A DNA stretch of 64,000 bases from Paracoccus sp. M683. GTDB taxonomy: Bacteria; Pseudomonadota; Alphaproteobacteria; Rhodobacterales; Rhodobacteraceae. Positions 45,960-55,210 of this stretch are shown in pieces. The stretch is taken from the NCBI RefSeq assembly GCF_007096355.1, contig NZ_VKDF01000001.1, positions 400,871-464,870 on the forward strand, written 5' to 3'. The first letter of the stretch is position 1. The number at the start of each line of letters is the position of its first letter. The notes beneath the pieces were generated by a model. It worked only from the letters and a program-made list of their open reading frames with translations. It was not told the origin of the DNA and ran no database searches. The position numbers and the translations under genes were made by a program.

Positions 45960-46861
45960 CCCAGGCAACCGACGATACCGCGATCCGTGGCCGGGGGCTG
46001 TTCAGTGCGATGCGGGACTCGGTCCGGCTGCTGATGACCGACAGTTTTGCCGTCATCGGCTTGCTTATCCTTGGGCTGTTCGTGCTGCTGGCGCTGATCG
46101 GACCCTGGCTTGCCCCTTATGAACCGTTCAAGGCGATGATGACCGAAACCGGCCGGCTGAACCGGCTGGCACCGCCAAGCGCCGAACATCTGCTGGGCAC
46201 GACGGCCTTTGGCAATGATGTGCTCAGCCAGTTCCTCTATGGCTTTCGCATCGCGCTGATCGTGGGGCTGGTGGCGGCGGTGGCCGTGGGGTTCATCTCG
46301 ACCGTGTTCGGTGTCCTCTCGGGCTATTTCGGTGGCTATGTCGACGATGTGCTGATGCGGCTGACCGATATCGCGCTGTCGATCCCGACGCTGCCTTTCG
46401 CGATTGTCGCGGTGGCGCTGCTGGGGCCAAGCATCGAGAACATCATTCTGGTCATCACCATCCTGTTCTGGCGCAACGGCGCCCGCATCATCCGTTCCGC
46501 CGTCCTGACCGAGAGGGAACGGATCTATGTCAAATGGGCGCGGGCGGCCGGGGCCTCGCATGCCCATATCATCCTGCGGCATATCCTGCCCAATATCGTG
46601 CGGATCGTGTTCCTGTGGGTGACCATGTCGGTCGCCTTCGCCATCCTGACCGAGGCCAGTCTGTCCTTTCTGGGTCTCGGCGATCCCACGGTGGTCAGCT
46701 GGGGGCAGATGCTGAACATCGCCTTCAGCAGCGGCAACCTGCGGACCGCCTGGTGGTGGGTGGTGCCGCCATCGCTGGCGCTGGTGCTGCTGGTGTCATC
46801 GCTTTACCTGATCGGCCGGGCCTATGAGGAACAGACCAACCCAAGGCTGAGGAGGCGCTGA
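45956..46861 (+). CDS. Peptide-type ABC transporter permease (DppC-like)
   Basis: The 301-residue membrane protein has the DppC motif EHLLGTTAFGNDVLSQFLYG, about six helices, an EAA loop (IYVKWARAAGASHAHIILRH), and SFLGLGDPTVVSWGQML. It partners the DppB-like protein; its TGA shares a base with the next ATG. Confidence 0.93.
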   Translation: MTQATDDTAIRGRGLFSAMRDSVRLLMTDSFAVIGLLILGLFVLLALIGPWLAPYEPFKAMMTETGRLNRLAPPSAEHLLGTTAFGNDVLSQFLYGFRIALIVGLVAAVAVGFISTVFGVLSGYFGGYVDDVLMRLTDIALSIPTLPFAIVAVALLGPSIENIILVITILFWRNGARIIRSAVLTERERIYVKWARAAGASHAHIILRHILPNIVRIVFLWVTMSVAFAILTEASLSFLGLGDPTVVSWGQMLNIAFSSGNLRTAWWWVVPPSLALVLLVSSLYLIGRAYEEQTNPRLRRR

Positions 46862-47961
46862 TGACAGGCCATCAAACCCTCGGCCCGGCTGCGGCCACCG
46901 CCCTTGGGCAACTGAACGAACGCCTTGCCGCCAAGCCGGCCGCGCATTTGCAGGTCAGCGGCCTGTCGATCCACTATTCGACCCTGCGCGGGCCGTTCAA
47001 CGCCGTCGACAATGTCAGTTTCGAGGTCGCGGCCGGAACCAACCTTGGCCTTGTGGGTGAAAGCGGCTGTGGCAAAAGCACGGTCGTCAAGGCGCTGATG
47101 GGCCTGTTGCCCGAGATGACGCGGGTGACTGGTCAGGCGCTGCTGGACGGGCAGAACATTCTGGGCCTGTCGGACGCGGATTTGCAGGATGTGCGCTGGA
47201 ACCGAATCTCGCTGATCACCCAAAGCGCGATGAACTCTCTGGATCCGGTCTATTGCATCGGCGACCAGATCTGCGAGGCGATTCTGGCGCATGAGCCGGT
47301 GGGCAAAACGGTGGCCTGGGCGCGGGCCGAACAGATGTTCGCGCTTGTGGGGCTGCCGGCCGAGCGGCTGCGCGAATTTCCCCATCAGTTCTCGGGCGGG
47401 ATGCGGCAGCGGGCGGTGATCGCCATGGCGCTGGCGCTGAATGCGGGGATGCTGCTGGCGGATGAACCGACCACGGCGCTGGACCCGATCATGCAATCGC
47501 AGATCATGTCGCGCATCCGGGGCATTCATGATCACATGCGCCGCTCGATGATCCTTGTCACTCATGACATCGCCGTTGTTGCCGAAACATGCGAAACGGT
47601 GGTGGTGATGTATGCCGGCAAGGTCGCCGAAAGCGGGCCGACGCAGGACGTGCTGGACCGGCCCTTGCATCCCTATACGATGGGATTGCAAAACGCCTTT
47701 CCACGTCTGCCGGTCCGGGGGCAGCCGCGAAAGCCGCTGATTTCCATTCCCGGCACGGTGCCCAATCTGCTGCTGCCGCCCGCCGGTTGCCGCTTTGCCG
47801 GGCGCTGCCCCTTTGCCACCAATCTGTGCCGCAGCGTCGCGCCGCCGACCTATCAGATCGGCGCGCAATCCGCGGCCTGCCACTATGTCGAGCGCGCCTC
47901 GCAGTTTCGGGTCGCCGCCGCCGAACCCGACACATGGCGCAGCATGGAACCATCACGATGA
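46861..47961 (+). CDS. Peptide-type ABC ATPase (DppD-like)
   Basis: The 366-residue protein has Walker A GESGCGKST, Q-loop ITQSAMNSLDPVYCIGDQ, signature FSGGMRQRAVIAMALA, Walker B LLADEPTTALDP, and the oligopeptide-type C-terminal extension with a cysteine cluster (GCRFAGRCPFATNLCRSV) that can hold an Fe-S cluster. It works with the DppF-like ATPase downstream (ATGA overlap). Confidence 0.94.
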   Translation: MTGHQTLGPAAATALGQLNERLAAKPAAHLQVSGLSIHYSTLRGPFNAVDNVSFEVAAGTNLGLVGESGCGKSTVVKALMGLLPEMTRVTGQALLDGQNILGLSDADLQDVRWNRISLITQSAMNSLDPVYCIGDQICEAILAHEPVGKTVAWARAEQMFALVGLPAERLREFPHQFSGGMRQRAVIAMALALNAGMLLADEPTTALDPIMQSQIMSRIRGIHDHMRRSMILVTHDIAVVAETCETVVVMYAGKVAESGPTQDVLDRPLHPYTMGLQNAFPRLPVRGQPRKPLISIPGTVPNLLLPPAGCRFAGRCPFATNLCRSVAPPTYQIGAQSAACHYVERASQFRVAAAEPDTWRSMEPSR

Positions 47962-49052
47962 CCGATCAGACCACCCCCCGCCCGGTGATCGAGGCACGCG
48001 ACCTGAAAACCCATTTCCAGGGCCGCACCGGCATTTTCAACGCGCTGGCAGGCGCAAAGCCCGCGGTGGCGCGGGCGGTCGACGGGGTCAGCCTGTCCAT
48101 CAACGCGCGCGAGATTGTCGGGCTGGTCGGCGAATCCGGCTGCGGCAAATCCACGCTGGGGATGTCGCTGGTGCGAATGTATCAGCCGACCTCGGGGCAG
48201 ATCAGCTTTGACGGCGATGACATCACCCATGTCGAGGGACGCCGGCTGAAGGCGTATCGCCGGCAGGCCCAGATCATCTTTCAGGATCCCTACAGTTCGC
48301 TGAATCCGCGCCTGACCATCGGCCAGATCATCGAGGAGCCGCTGATCATCCACGGCATCGGCAATGCCGCCGAGCGGCGCGCCAAGGTCATCCGCGCCAT
48401 GGATATCGTTCGCATCCCCGCATCCGAGAATATCGACCGTTTCCCCAGTGATCTGTCGGGTGGCCAGCGCCAGCGCATCGCCATCGCCCGAACCCTTGTG
48501 CTGGAGCCGCGCTTTATCGTCGCTGACGAGCCGGTCTCGATGCTGGATGTCTCGATTCAGGCCAGCGTGCTGGAACTGCTTGAGGAGTTGTCGCGGGAAT
48601 TGGGGCTGGCCGTCCTGTATATCTCGCATGACATCGCGACGGTGGGCTATATCTGCAAGCATGTCGCGGTGATGTATCTGGGCCGGATCGTCGAGGAAGG
48701 CCGGGCCGAGGATATTCTGGCCGAGCCGCTGCACCCGTATACGCAGCGGCTGATGGCCTCGATCCCGCGCATGGATCCGGGCGAGATACCGGAACGGACC
48801 GAACTGCGCGGCGACGTGCCCTCGCCCATGAACGTGCCGCCGGGCTGCCGCTTTTCGACGCGCTGCCCCTGTGCCACCGATCTGTGCCGCGAGATCGAGC
48901 CAGAGCTTTGCGAACAGCCGGGTGGGCAGCGGGTGCGCTGCCATATCCATGATGATCGCGGCGCGCGGCAGCGGCCGGATCTTGAACGCCCCGAAGCAGG
49001 CCGGATCACTGAAATCGCCGATGCCGGGCTGCTGGCAGAAGCGACGGAATAA
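47958..49052 (+). CDS. Peptide-type ABC ATPase (DppF-like)
   Basis: The 364-residue protein has Walker A GESGCGKST, IIFQDPYSSLNPRLTIGQI, signature LSGGQRQRIAIARTL, Walker B IVADEPVSMLDVS and the C-terminal cysteine cluster GCRFSTRCPCATDLCREI. The N-terminal segment is DppF/OppF-like (FNALAGAKPAVARAVDGVSL). ATG at 47958 overlaps the dppD-like stop. Confidence 0.94.
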   Translation: MTDQTTPRPVIEARDLKTHFQGRTGIFNALAGAKPAVARAVDGVSLSINAREIVGLVGESGCGKSTLGMSLVRMYQPTSGQISFDGDDITHVEGRRLKAYRRQAQIIFQDPYSSLNPRLTIGQIIEEPLIIHGIGNAAERRAKVIRAMDIVRIPASENIDRFPSDLSGGQRQRIAIARTLVLEPRFIVADEPVSMLDVSIQASVLELLEELSRELGLAVLYISHDIATVGYICKHVAVMYLGRIVEEGRAEDILAEPLHPYTQRLMASIPRMDPGEIPERTELRGDVPSPMNVPPGCRFSTRCPCATDLCREIEPELCEQPGGQRVRCHIHDDRGARQRPDLERPEAGRITEIADAGLLAEATE

Positions 49053-49059
49053 GGATCAG

Positions 49060-50226
49060 ATGATGGAAATTTCCTTCGAGTGGAAACATATCACGCTGGC
49101 CGCCAACCGGGCCTTTACCGAAACCTATGGCTTCAACGGCTCGCAGGGGCTGACACATCTGGAGGGGCTGCTGATCCGCCCGGTCGACCGGCCTTCGCGG
49201 ACGCTGCTGATCTTCATGCACCCGGCATCCACCCTGCAATTGCTGCCCCTGCCCCGCGCGATGGCGCAGGCGGGCCATCACGTGCTTTGCGCGGGCAGCC
49301 GCTATCAGCGCAACGACACCGCGCTGATCATGGAAAACGTGCTGCTGGATCTGGGTGCCTTTATCCGCGCGGCGAAAGAGGACTGGGGCTATGACAAGAT
49401 CGTCCTCGGCGGGTGGAGCGGCGGCGGCTCGCTGACCATGCTGTATCAGTCGCAGGCCGAACATCCCTCGATCACCGAAACGCCGGCGGGCGATCCCGTC
49501 GATGTGGCCGGTGCCGACCTGATCCCTGCTGACGCGGTCCTTAGCCTTGCCGCCCATATATCCCGCGCGCATCTGCTGGGGGAATGGCTGGACCCGTCTG
49601 TCAGGAATGAGCTTGATCCCGACGACCGTGACCCGGCGCTGGACCTCTATCACCCCGGATATGACACGCGGGATGCCCCCTATGGCGCCGAATTTCTGAC
49701 CCGCTTTCGCGCCGCACAGGCCGCGCGGATGGAACGGATCACCAATCGCGTGCTGGAACAGCTTGACAGCCTGCGCCGTCAGGCCGGCAAAGAGATGGAG
49801 CGCCCCTTCCTGACCCATCGGACCCTGGCCGATCCGCGTTTTCTGGACCCGACGATCGAACCGAACGGCCGCAAACCCGGCTGGTGCTTTCTGGGTGACC
49901 CCGAAACCGTGAACAGCGGGCCGGCCGGGCTTGGCCGGTTCGCCACCCTGCGCAGCTGGCTGTCGCAATGGTCGCCGGCCCACAGCCGGGCCAATTCCGC
50001 CGTCACCGCGCCCCTGGTCAGCGTGCCCTTTCTGGCCATCGAATGCGGTGCCGATGACGGGGTGCCGCAATCCCATACCGGGCGGATCTTTGCCGCCATT
50101 GGATCGACCGATCGCAGCATGTCGGTGATCGACGACGCGAACCACTATTTCGTCAATCAGCCGGCGCAATTGGCCGAGGCTACCCGGACCGTCGGGAATT
50201 GGCTGGCGGCGCGCAACCTTGGCTAG
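49060..50226 (+). CDS. Alpha/beta hydrolase of unknown substrate
   Basis: The 388-residue protein has a core strand LLIFMHPAS, the nucleophile elbow IVLGGWSGGGSLTMLYQS, an acid in AIECGADDGVPQ and a base in DDANHYFVNQP, with a large lid insertion between. No signal peptide. AAGGA lies 5 bases before ATG at 49060 and 8 before ATG at 49063. It follows the DppF-like gene by 7 bases, so it is the terminal enzyme of this ABC operon, like the esterase of the first one. Confidence 0.85.
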   Translation: MMEISFEWKHITLAANRAFTETYGFNGSQGLTHLEGLLIRPVDRPSRTLLIFMHPASTLQLLPLPRAMAQAGHHVLCAGSRYQRNDTALIMENVLLDLGAFIRAAKEDWGYDKIVLGGWSGGGSLTMLYQSQAEHPSITETPAGDPVDVAGADLIPADAVLSLAAHISRAHLLGEWLDPSVRNELDPDDRDPALDLYHPGYDTRDAPYGAEFLTRFRAAQAARMERITNRVLEQLDSLRRQAGKEMERPFLTHRTLADPRFLDPTIEPNGRKPGWCFLGDPETVNSGPAGLGRFATLRSWLSQWSPAHSRANSAVTAPLVSVPFLAIECGADDGVPQSHTGRIFAAIGSTDRSMSVIDDANHYFVNQPAQLAEATRTVGNWLAARNLG

Positions 50227-50282
50227 GCCCTGCCCTGCGGGAATAGACCTTGATGCGCATATCCGGCTAAACTGGAGGTGAT

Positions 50283-51023
50283 ATGGCAGATGACATCTAT
50301 GACAGAATCCGATCCCTGATTGCATCGGGCACTTATCTGGGTGGCGATGTCCTGCCGGAAAGCGAGCTTGCGACCCGCCTTGGCGTCAGCCGCACCCCTG
50401 TGCGCGAGGCGATGCGGCGGCTTCAGGCCGAAGGTATCATCCGGCGCGAAGCCCATCGCCGCGCCGTCGTGGTCGAGATCGACCCCGGAGAGTTGCTGCA
50501 TATCTTCACCGCCCGCGCCGCGCTGGAACCCATTGCGGTCGGCATGGCCGCGCAAAAGATCGACCCCGCCTTTCTGGCAGAGCTGTGCGAGTTGCACGAC
50601 CGGATGGACGATGCGATTCATGCAGCCCAGCCTGACCGGCGCGGTTACCGCGAATTGAACGCGAAGTTCCATCGCGCGATCTGGGCCCAGGGCGGCAACA
50701 GCTTTTTCGCGGAACTGGTCAATTCGGTCGCGCGAAAGCCGGTCGTCAGCCCGACCTTCAACCATTGGACCGTGGCCGAGTTGACGCGCAGCAATCGCCA
50801 GCATGGCGAAATCATCGACGCGCTGACCATTGGTGACGCGGAATGGGCCGAGGCCGCGATGCGCGCGCATCTGCTGTCATCCCGTGCCACCTTTCGGCGC
50901 GTTGGCATCGAATGCCATCTGGACGCCGGCAAGCGCGAATGGCTGTTTCCCGAATCCAGGGCCGATGCCGCCGCCCAGGCAGAGGACGATCCCATCCCCG
51001 CCGAGACAGAGAAACCTGACTGA
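50283..51023 (+). CDS. GntR-family regulator, FCD-domain subfamily
   Basis: The 246-residue protein has a winged helix (PESELATRLGVSRTPVREAM RRLQAEGIIRRE) and an all-helical FCD domain with metal-binding His/Asp residues (RELNAKFHRAIWAQGG, SNRQHGEIIDALTIGD, MRAHLLSSRATF). FCD regulators usually sense carboxylates and bind GTATAC-like palindromes. It lies 56 bases after the hydrolase and converges with the VOC gene. Probable regulator of the ABC/fahA locus. Confidence 0.92.
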   Translation: MADDIYDRIRSLIASGTYLGGDVLPESELATRLGVSRTPVREAMRRLQAEGIIRREAHRRAVVVEIDPGELLHIFTARAALEPIAVGMAAQKIDPAFLAELCELHDRMDDAIHAAQPDRRGYRELNAKFHRAIWAQGGNSFFAELVNSVARKPVVSPTFNHWTVAELTRSNRQHGEIIDALTIGDAEWAEAAMRAHLLSSRATFRRVGIECHLDAGKREWLFPESRADAAAQAEDDPIPAETEKPD

Positions 51024-51037
51024 CCGATCAGCCGCGA

Positions 51038-51406
51038 TCAGCCGCCGCGCTGAAGGATCTCGACCCGCTGGCCGTCCGGGGCCTCGACAAAGGCGATGCG
51101 CAGGCCCGGTGCCATATCGCGCGCGGGCACAAGGATGCGCCCGCCCTCGGCCTCGATCCGGGCCAAAGAGGCATCCAGATTGCCGGTTGCCATGCCGATA
51201 TGATCGACGCCCATCTGATCGCCCGGCGCCTGCTCGACGAACAGGGTGACGCCGGACAGATCCAGAACCACCCGCAGCCCGTTGACCGTTTCCTTCTCGC
51301 CACGCTGCGAAGCCCCGAAAAGCCGGACATAGCTGTCGGCCGTCGCCCTGGGGTCGGATGCATAGACATGCAGGTGATCAATGGTCAGGTTTGCGGTCAT
51401 GGTCAT
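51038..51406 (-). CDS. VOC-superfamily (glyoxalase-like) protein
   Basis: The 122-residue single-domain protein has LTIDHLHVYASDPRATADSY near the start, MGVDHIGMATGNLDASLARI in the middle, and a C-terminal DGQRVEILQRGG. These give the His and Glu metal positions of the vicinal-oxygen-chelate fold. Members include lyases, epimerases and dioxygenases; the reaction here is unknown. It lies 95 bases downstream of the CoA-transferase gene on the same strand. Confidence 0.85.
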   Translation of the reverse strand: MTMTANLTIDHLHVYASDPRATADSYVRLFGASQRGEKETVNGLRVVLDLSGVTLFVEQAPGDQMGVDHIGMATGNLDASLARIEAEGGRILVPARDMAPGLRIAFVEAPDGQRVEILQRGG

Positions 51407-51501
51407 TTCCTAGGGCTTGCAAACGGGTCGCAATGGGGCGGATCTGGTCCAGACTGAAACCTGCGGCGGCCGATGTCCAGACCGGGCGGGTGTCAGGTCG
51501 A

Positions 51502-52704
51502 TCAGGGTAATCCGACCGTGCCGGCCTTGGCCATGGCGGCGATCCGGTCATCGTCATATCCCAGTTCTGCCAGCATCTCGGCGGTATGGCCGCCAAGGCG
51601 CGGCACCGGGCGGTGAATGGCGCAGGGGGTATCGCCCAGCTTGACCGGGAAACCCGGCACGGACAGCGCCGGGCCATCCTGCCAGGGTGCCTGTATCACC
51701 ATCTGTTGCGCGGCGATCTGCGGATCGGCAAACACCTGCGCCAGATCCTGCACCTCGCCGCAAGGCACACCGGCGGCGTTCAGCACCCCCAGCCAATGCG
51801 CGCGGCTATGCCCGGCCATCCGCGAATTGATCAAGTCGCGCAGTTCCTCTCGCAACTGCATCCGCTTGGGATTGGTGTCATAGCGCGGATCATCCATGAC
51901 CCAGCCCAGATCCAGCCGTTCCAGAAACCTGCGCAGGATCTGGTCATGCGAATTGGCCACCGCGATCTGCCCGTCGGCGCATTGAAACAATCCATAGGGA
52001 TAGACCAGCGGATGATCGTTGCCGGTGCGGTCGGGGACCTGCCCCGTCGCGAAATATTCCGAGGACAGATAGGCCATCAGGCTGACCAGACTGTTGACCA
52101 TGGCGACCTCGACCGCCTGGCCCTGTCCGGTGCGCTGCCTTCCCACGACCGCCGCCAAGACACCAAGCGCGGCATAGATCCCCGCGATCAAGTCGCTGAC
52201 CGGCGGCGCGGCGCGCATGGGCGGGCCGTCGGCCTCGCCATTGACGCCCATGAACCCGCTCATCGCCTGCGCGATGAAGTCAAAGGCCGGGCGGTCGGCA
52301 TAGGGACCGCTGCTGCCATAGCCATTCACGCTGGCCACGATCAGGCGCGGGTTCAGCGCCCGCAGCGCCTCGGCCCCCAGCCCCAGCTTGTCCAGCGTGC
52401 CGGGGCGGAAATTCTCGACCAGGACATCGGCATTTTCCAGCAAGCGGCGCAGCACTGCCTTACCGTCATCGCTGTAAAGATCCAGCACCACCGACCGCTT
52501 GTTGCGGTTGAAGGCCGCGAAATAGCCCGAAACCCCCGCCGTCATCGTGCCCTGCCCACGGACCGGATCGCCCTTGGGCGGCTCGATCTTGATGATATCG
52601 GCACCCAGATCGCCAAGGATCATGGTGCAGAAGGGCCCCGACAGCACCCGCGTCAGGTCGATGACACGCAACCCGTCCAGCGGTCCCTTGACCGGCTTAT
52701 CCAT
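51502..52704 (-). CDS. CaiB/BaiF family (class III) CoA-transferase
   Basis: The 400-residue protein has [47 protein letters not shown], and catalytic Asp171 in [18 protein letters not shown] at 52704 overlaps the end of the lyase gene by 8 bases. Beside an HMG-CoA-lyase-like gene and a TctCBA transporter, a succinyl-CoA:dicarboxylate CoA-transferase (as human SUGCT acts on glutarate or HMG) is a reasonable inference. Confidence 0.9.
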   Translation of the reverse strand: MDKPVKGPLDGLRVIDLTRVLSGPFCTMILGDLGADIIKIEPPKGDPVRGQGTMTAGVSGYFAAFNRNKRSVVLDLYSDDGKAVLRRLLENADVLVENFRPGTLDKLGLGAEALRALNPRLIVASVNGYGSSGPYADRPAFDFIAQAMSGFMGVNGEADGPPMRAAPPVSDLIAGIYAALGVLAAVVGRQRTGQGQAVEVAMVNSLVSLMAYLSSEYFATGQVPDRTGNDHPLVYPYGLFQCADGQIAVANSHDQILRRFLERLDLGWVMDDPRYDTNPKRMQLREELRDLINSRMAGHSRAHWLGVLNAAGVPCGEVQDLAQVFADPQIAAQQMVIQAPWQDGPALSVPGFPVKLGDTPCAIHRPVPRLGGHTAEMLAELGYDDDRIAAMAKAGTVGLP

Positions 52705-53650
52705 GGGCGGTCCTGACACTGTCCATCGCGGCGATTTGCAGGCGGGGACCGGCCTTCATCACCTGTCCCGGCAGTTCACGACCGATGATCCGCTCGGCCA
52801 GTTGCGCAGCGTGGATCAGCCGGTTCAGATCAGTGCCGGTCTGGACCCCGCTTTCCTGCATCAGATAGACCAGATCCTCGGTTGGCACATTGCCCGTGGC
52901 ACGCGGCACGAAGGGACAGCCGCCCAGCCCGCCAATGCTGGATTCGTAATGCCGCACCCCAAGCGCAAGCCCGGCATAGGCGCAGGCCAACCCGACCCCG
53001 CGTGTATTGTGGAAATGCAGGGCGATCTGCACATCGGGCACGGCCTTGGCCAATGCCTCGACCCGTTCGATCACCAGCGCCGGCGTCGCCATACCGGTGG
53101 TGTCGCCCAGGGTGATATGACCCATGCCAAGATCGCGATAGGCCCGCGCCTGATCGACCACCGCGCCCACCGGCACCACACCCTCGAACGGGCAGCCGAA
53201 CGCCGTGGCGATGGCGCCTTGCAGGGCGACGCCCGTGCCTTCGGCCAGCCGCGCGATCTGGGAAAATCCTTCCAGCGACTCGGCCAGCGAGCGGTTCACG
53301 TTCTTGCGGTTGTGACTTTCCGAGGCCGAGGCGAACAGCACCATCGCATCCACCCCCGAATCAATGGCGGCATCCGCACCCCGCGCATTCGGCACCAGCG
53401 CGGTCAGATGCGCGTCGTCGCGATCACGAAAGGCCGCCATCACCTCGGCCGCATCCTGCATCTGCGGAACCGCACGGGGCGAGACGAAAGAGGTCACCTC
53501 GAACCGCCGCAGCCCGGCGTCCAGCAGAGCCTGCACCAGTTCGATCTTTTGCGCCGTTGGCACAAAGACCGGCTCGGATTGCAAGCCGTCGCGTGGGCCA
53601 ACCTCGGTGATGACCACCTCGGCCGGAAATCCGGCTATGCTGCTGATCAT
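52697..53650 (-). CDS. Hydroxymethylglutaryl-CoA lyase-like enzyme
   Basis: HMG-CoA lyase cuts HMG-CoA into acetyl-CoA and acetoacetate. The 317-residue TIM-barrel protein has [25 protein letters not shown], the metal-binding ALHFHNTRG, and the signature [15 protein letters not shown] with the catalytic Cys, followed by [13 protein letters not shown]. Some relatives act on other 3-hydroxyacyl-CoAs. First gene of the minus operon lyase-CoA-transferase-VOC, divergent from tctC. Confidence 0.9.
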   Translation of the reverse strand: MISSIAGFPAEVVITEVGPRDGLQSEPVFVPTAQKIELVQALLDAGLRRFEVTSFVSPRAVPQMQDAAEVMAAFRDRDDAHLTALVPNARGADAAIDSGVDAMVLFASASESHNRKNVNRSLAESLEGFSQIARLAEGTGVALQGAIATAFGCPFEGVVPVGAVVDQARAYRDLGMGHITLGDTTGMATPALVIERVEALAKAVPDVQIALHFHNTRGVGLACAYAGLALGVRHYESSIGGLGGCPFVPRATGNVPTEDLVYLMQESGVQTGTDLNRLIHAAQLAERIIGRELPGQVMKAGPRLQIAAMDSVRTAHG

Positions 53651-53710
53651 CGTTCCATCCCCCTGTTATCCCCCGAATTCACCCCTTGCCAAAAACGTCT
53701 TTGCAAATGG

Positions 53711-53730
53711 ATGCCAGTTTGGCATACCAA
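53711..53730. promoter_or_regulatory. Overlapping palindromes in the lyase/tctC divergent promoter
   Basis: ATGCCA-GTT-TGGCAT (53711-53725) is a perfect inverted repeat. It overlaps TTGG-CATA-CCAA (53719-53730), close to the TGGTATACCA-type sites of FCD-GntR proteins. They sit in the 165-bp gap between the divergent lyase and tctC genes. Operator function is inferred. Confidence 0.5.
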
Positions 53731-53815
53731 TTTCGGACAGGAGGTCAATGGCGCAAGGCTGTGGCAATCGGCATGCCGGCGCCAGACAGGTCGATCAAAA
53801 AAGAGGGAGGAAGAC

Positions 53816-54781
53816 ATGAAACTGAAACTGAACAGCCTGCGGGCTGCTGGGATCGGGGCGGCGATGCTGTTTGCGCTGCCGGCCGTCGCAGCCGAATGCA
53901 TCGCCCCTGCCGATCCCGGTGGCGGGTGGGATTTCACCTGCCGCGAGGTTGGCCGCCTGTTAAGTGCTGAGGGGCTGGTCGAGGGCAATGTGCAGGTCAC
54001 GAACATGCCCGGCGGCGTCGGCGCCGTGGCCTTTGCCAATGTCGCCAGCAAGCGCGCCAATGACGCGGAACTGCTGGTCGCGACCTCGACGGTGGGCATC
54101 ACCCAGATCGCCCAGGGCAAATATCCCGCCGATATCGACACGATGCGCTGGCTGGCCATGCTGGGCGCCGATGTGGGTGTGATCGCCGTCGCCAAGGACA
54201 GCCCGCTGCAATCGGTCGATGATCTGGTCGCCGCGCTGAAAGCCGATCCCACCTCGGTCGTCACCTCGGGTTCCTCGGGTGCCGGGGGCTGGGACCATAT
54301 CCGGCTGTTGCTGCTGGCACAGGCCGGTGGGGTCGAGGCGCTGGACCAGATCCGTTGGGTGCAGTTCGATGGCGGCAGCCCCGCCGTGACGCAGATGATG
54401 GGCGGGCAGGTCGGGCTGGTCTCGACCGATCTGGGCGAGATCAAGGGCTTTGTCGAATCCGGCGATATCCGCGTGCTGGCGGTCCTGTCGGATGACCCGA
54501 TCTCGGCCTTCCCCGATCTGCCCACGGCCAAGTCGCAGGGCTATGACGTCACCGGCTATAACTGGCGTGGCTTCTATACCGGCGGCGGCGTCAGCGATGA
54601 CGACTATAACGCCTGGGTCGAGCGGCTGAAGACGCTGTATGACAGCGCCGCCTGGCAAGAAACCGCAAAAAACAGCGGGCTGGAACCAATCTGGCGCGGC
54701 GGCGAGGAATTCACCGCCTATGTCGCCGAACAGAAGGAACAGATGGCCGAGATCTCTCGTCAGATCGGGGTCATTCAGTGA
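53816..54781 (+). CDS. tctC: Tripartite tricarboxylate transporter binding protein TctC-like
   Basis: The 321-residue protein has a Sec signal (AMLFALPAVAAE). The TctC/Bug fold shows ECIAPADPGGGWDFTCREVG (ligand loop), NMPGGVGAVAFANVASKRAN, GSSGAGGWDHIRLLLL and a C-terminal NWRGFYTGGGVSDDDY. Such proteins bind carboxylates in the periplasm. GGGAGG precedes the ATG at 53816. Its TGA overlaps the tctB GTG. Confidence 0.93.
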   Translation: MKLKLNSLRAAGIGAAMLFALPAVAAECIAPADPGGGWDFTCREVGRLLSAEGLVEGNVQVTNMPGGVGAVAFANVASKRANDAELLVATSTVGITQIAQGKYPADIDTMRWLAMLGADVGVIAVAKDSPLQSVDDLVAALKADPTSVVTSGSSGAGGWDHIRLLLLAQAGGVEALDQIRWVQFDGGSPAVTQMMGGQVGLVSTDLGEIKGFVESGDIRVLAVLSDDPISAFPDLPTAKSQGYDVTGYNWRGFYTGGGVSDDDYNAWVERLKTLYDSAAWQETAKNSGLEPIWRGGEEFTAYVAEQKEQMAEISRQIGVIQ

Positions 54782-55209
54782 CCGACCGCCTTGCCGGTCT
54801 GTTCTTTGTCCTGTTGGCAACCGGATATGTCTGGTTGTCGACAGGCTATACCGCAGGCTTCGGCGACCCGTTGGGGCCTGCGATCTTTCCGCGCGTGATC
54901 GGCATTCCGGCGGTGGTGCTTGGGCTGTCGCTGCTGATCTGGCCTCGCCACAATGCCAGTTGGGCCGGGACCGCAGGCCTGTTGCGGCAGGCGGCGGCGG
55001 TTGCGCTGCTGATCGGCTATGCCGTGCTGCTGGAGCCGGTGGGCTTTGTCCCCACCACCTTTGCCGCGATTCTGGGGCTTGGCCTGTTGATGGGCGCGCC
55101 GCCCGCCAAGGGGCTGCTGACGGCCGCCTTGGCCGCACCGGGATTGTATCTGCTGTTTGACCGGCTGATGGGGCTGCCCCTGCCGCTGGTCGGAACGATG
55201 TTTGGCTGA
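54778..55209 (+). CDS. tctB: Tripartite tricarboxylate transporter small subunit TctB-like
   Basis: The 143-residue protein starts with GTG and has about four hydrophobic helices (AGLFFVLLATGYVWLSTGYT, TAGLLRQAAAVALLIGYAVL, FVPTTFAAILGLGLLMG, LLTAALAAPGLYLLFDRLM). The layout is that of TctB. It joins TctA in the membrane; its stop is 1 base from the tctA ATG. Confidence 0.9.
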   Translation: MTDRLAGLFFVLLATGYVWLSTGYTAGFGDPLGPAIFPRVIGIPAVVLGLSLLIWPRHNASWAGTAGLLRQAAAVALLIGYAVLLEPVGFVPTTFAAILGLGLLMGAPPAKGLLTAALAAPGLYLLFDRLMGLPLPLVGTMFG

Positions 55210-55210
55210 C

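Noticed and set aside
52547..53815. Upstream extension of the tctC frame across the lyase gene
   Set aside because: The signal peptide and ribosome site place the start at 53816; the upstream part is antisense to the lyase gene.
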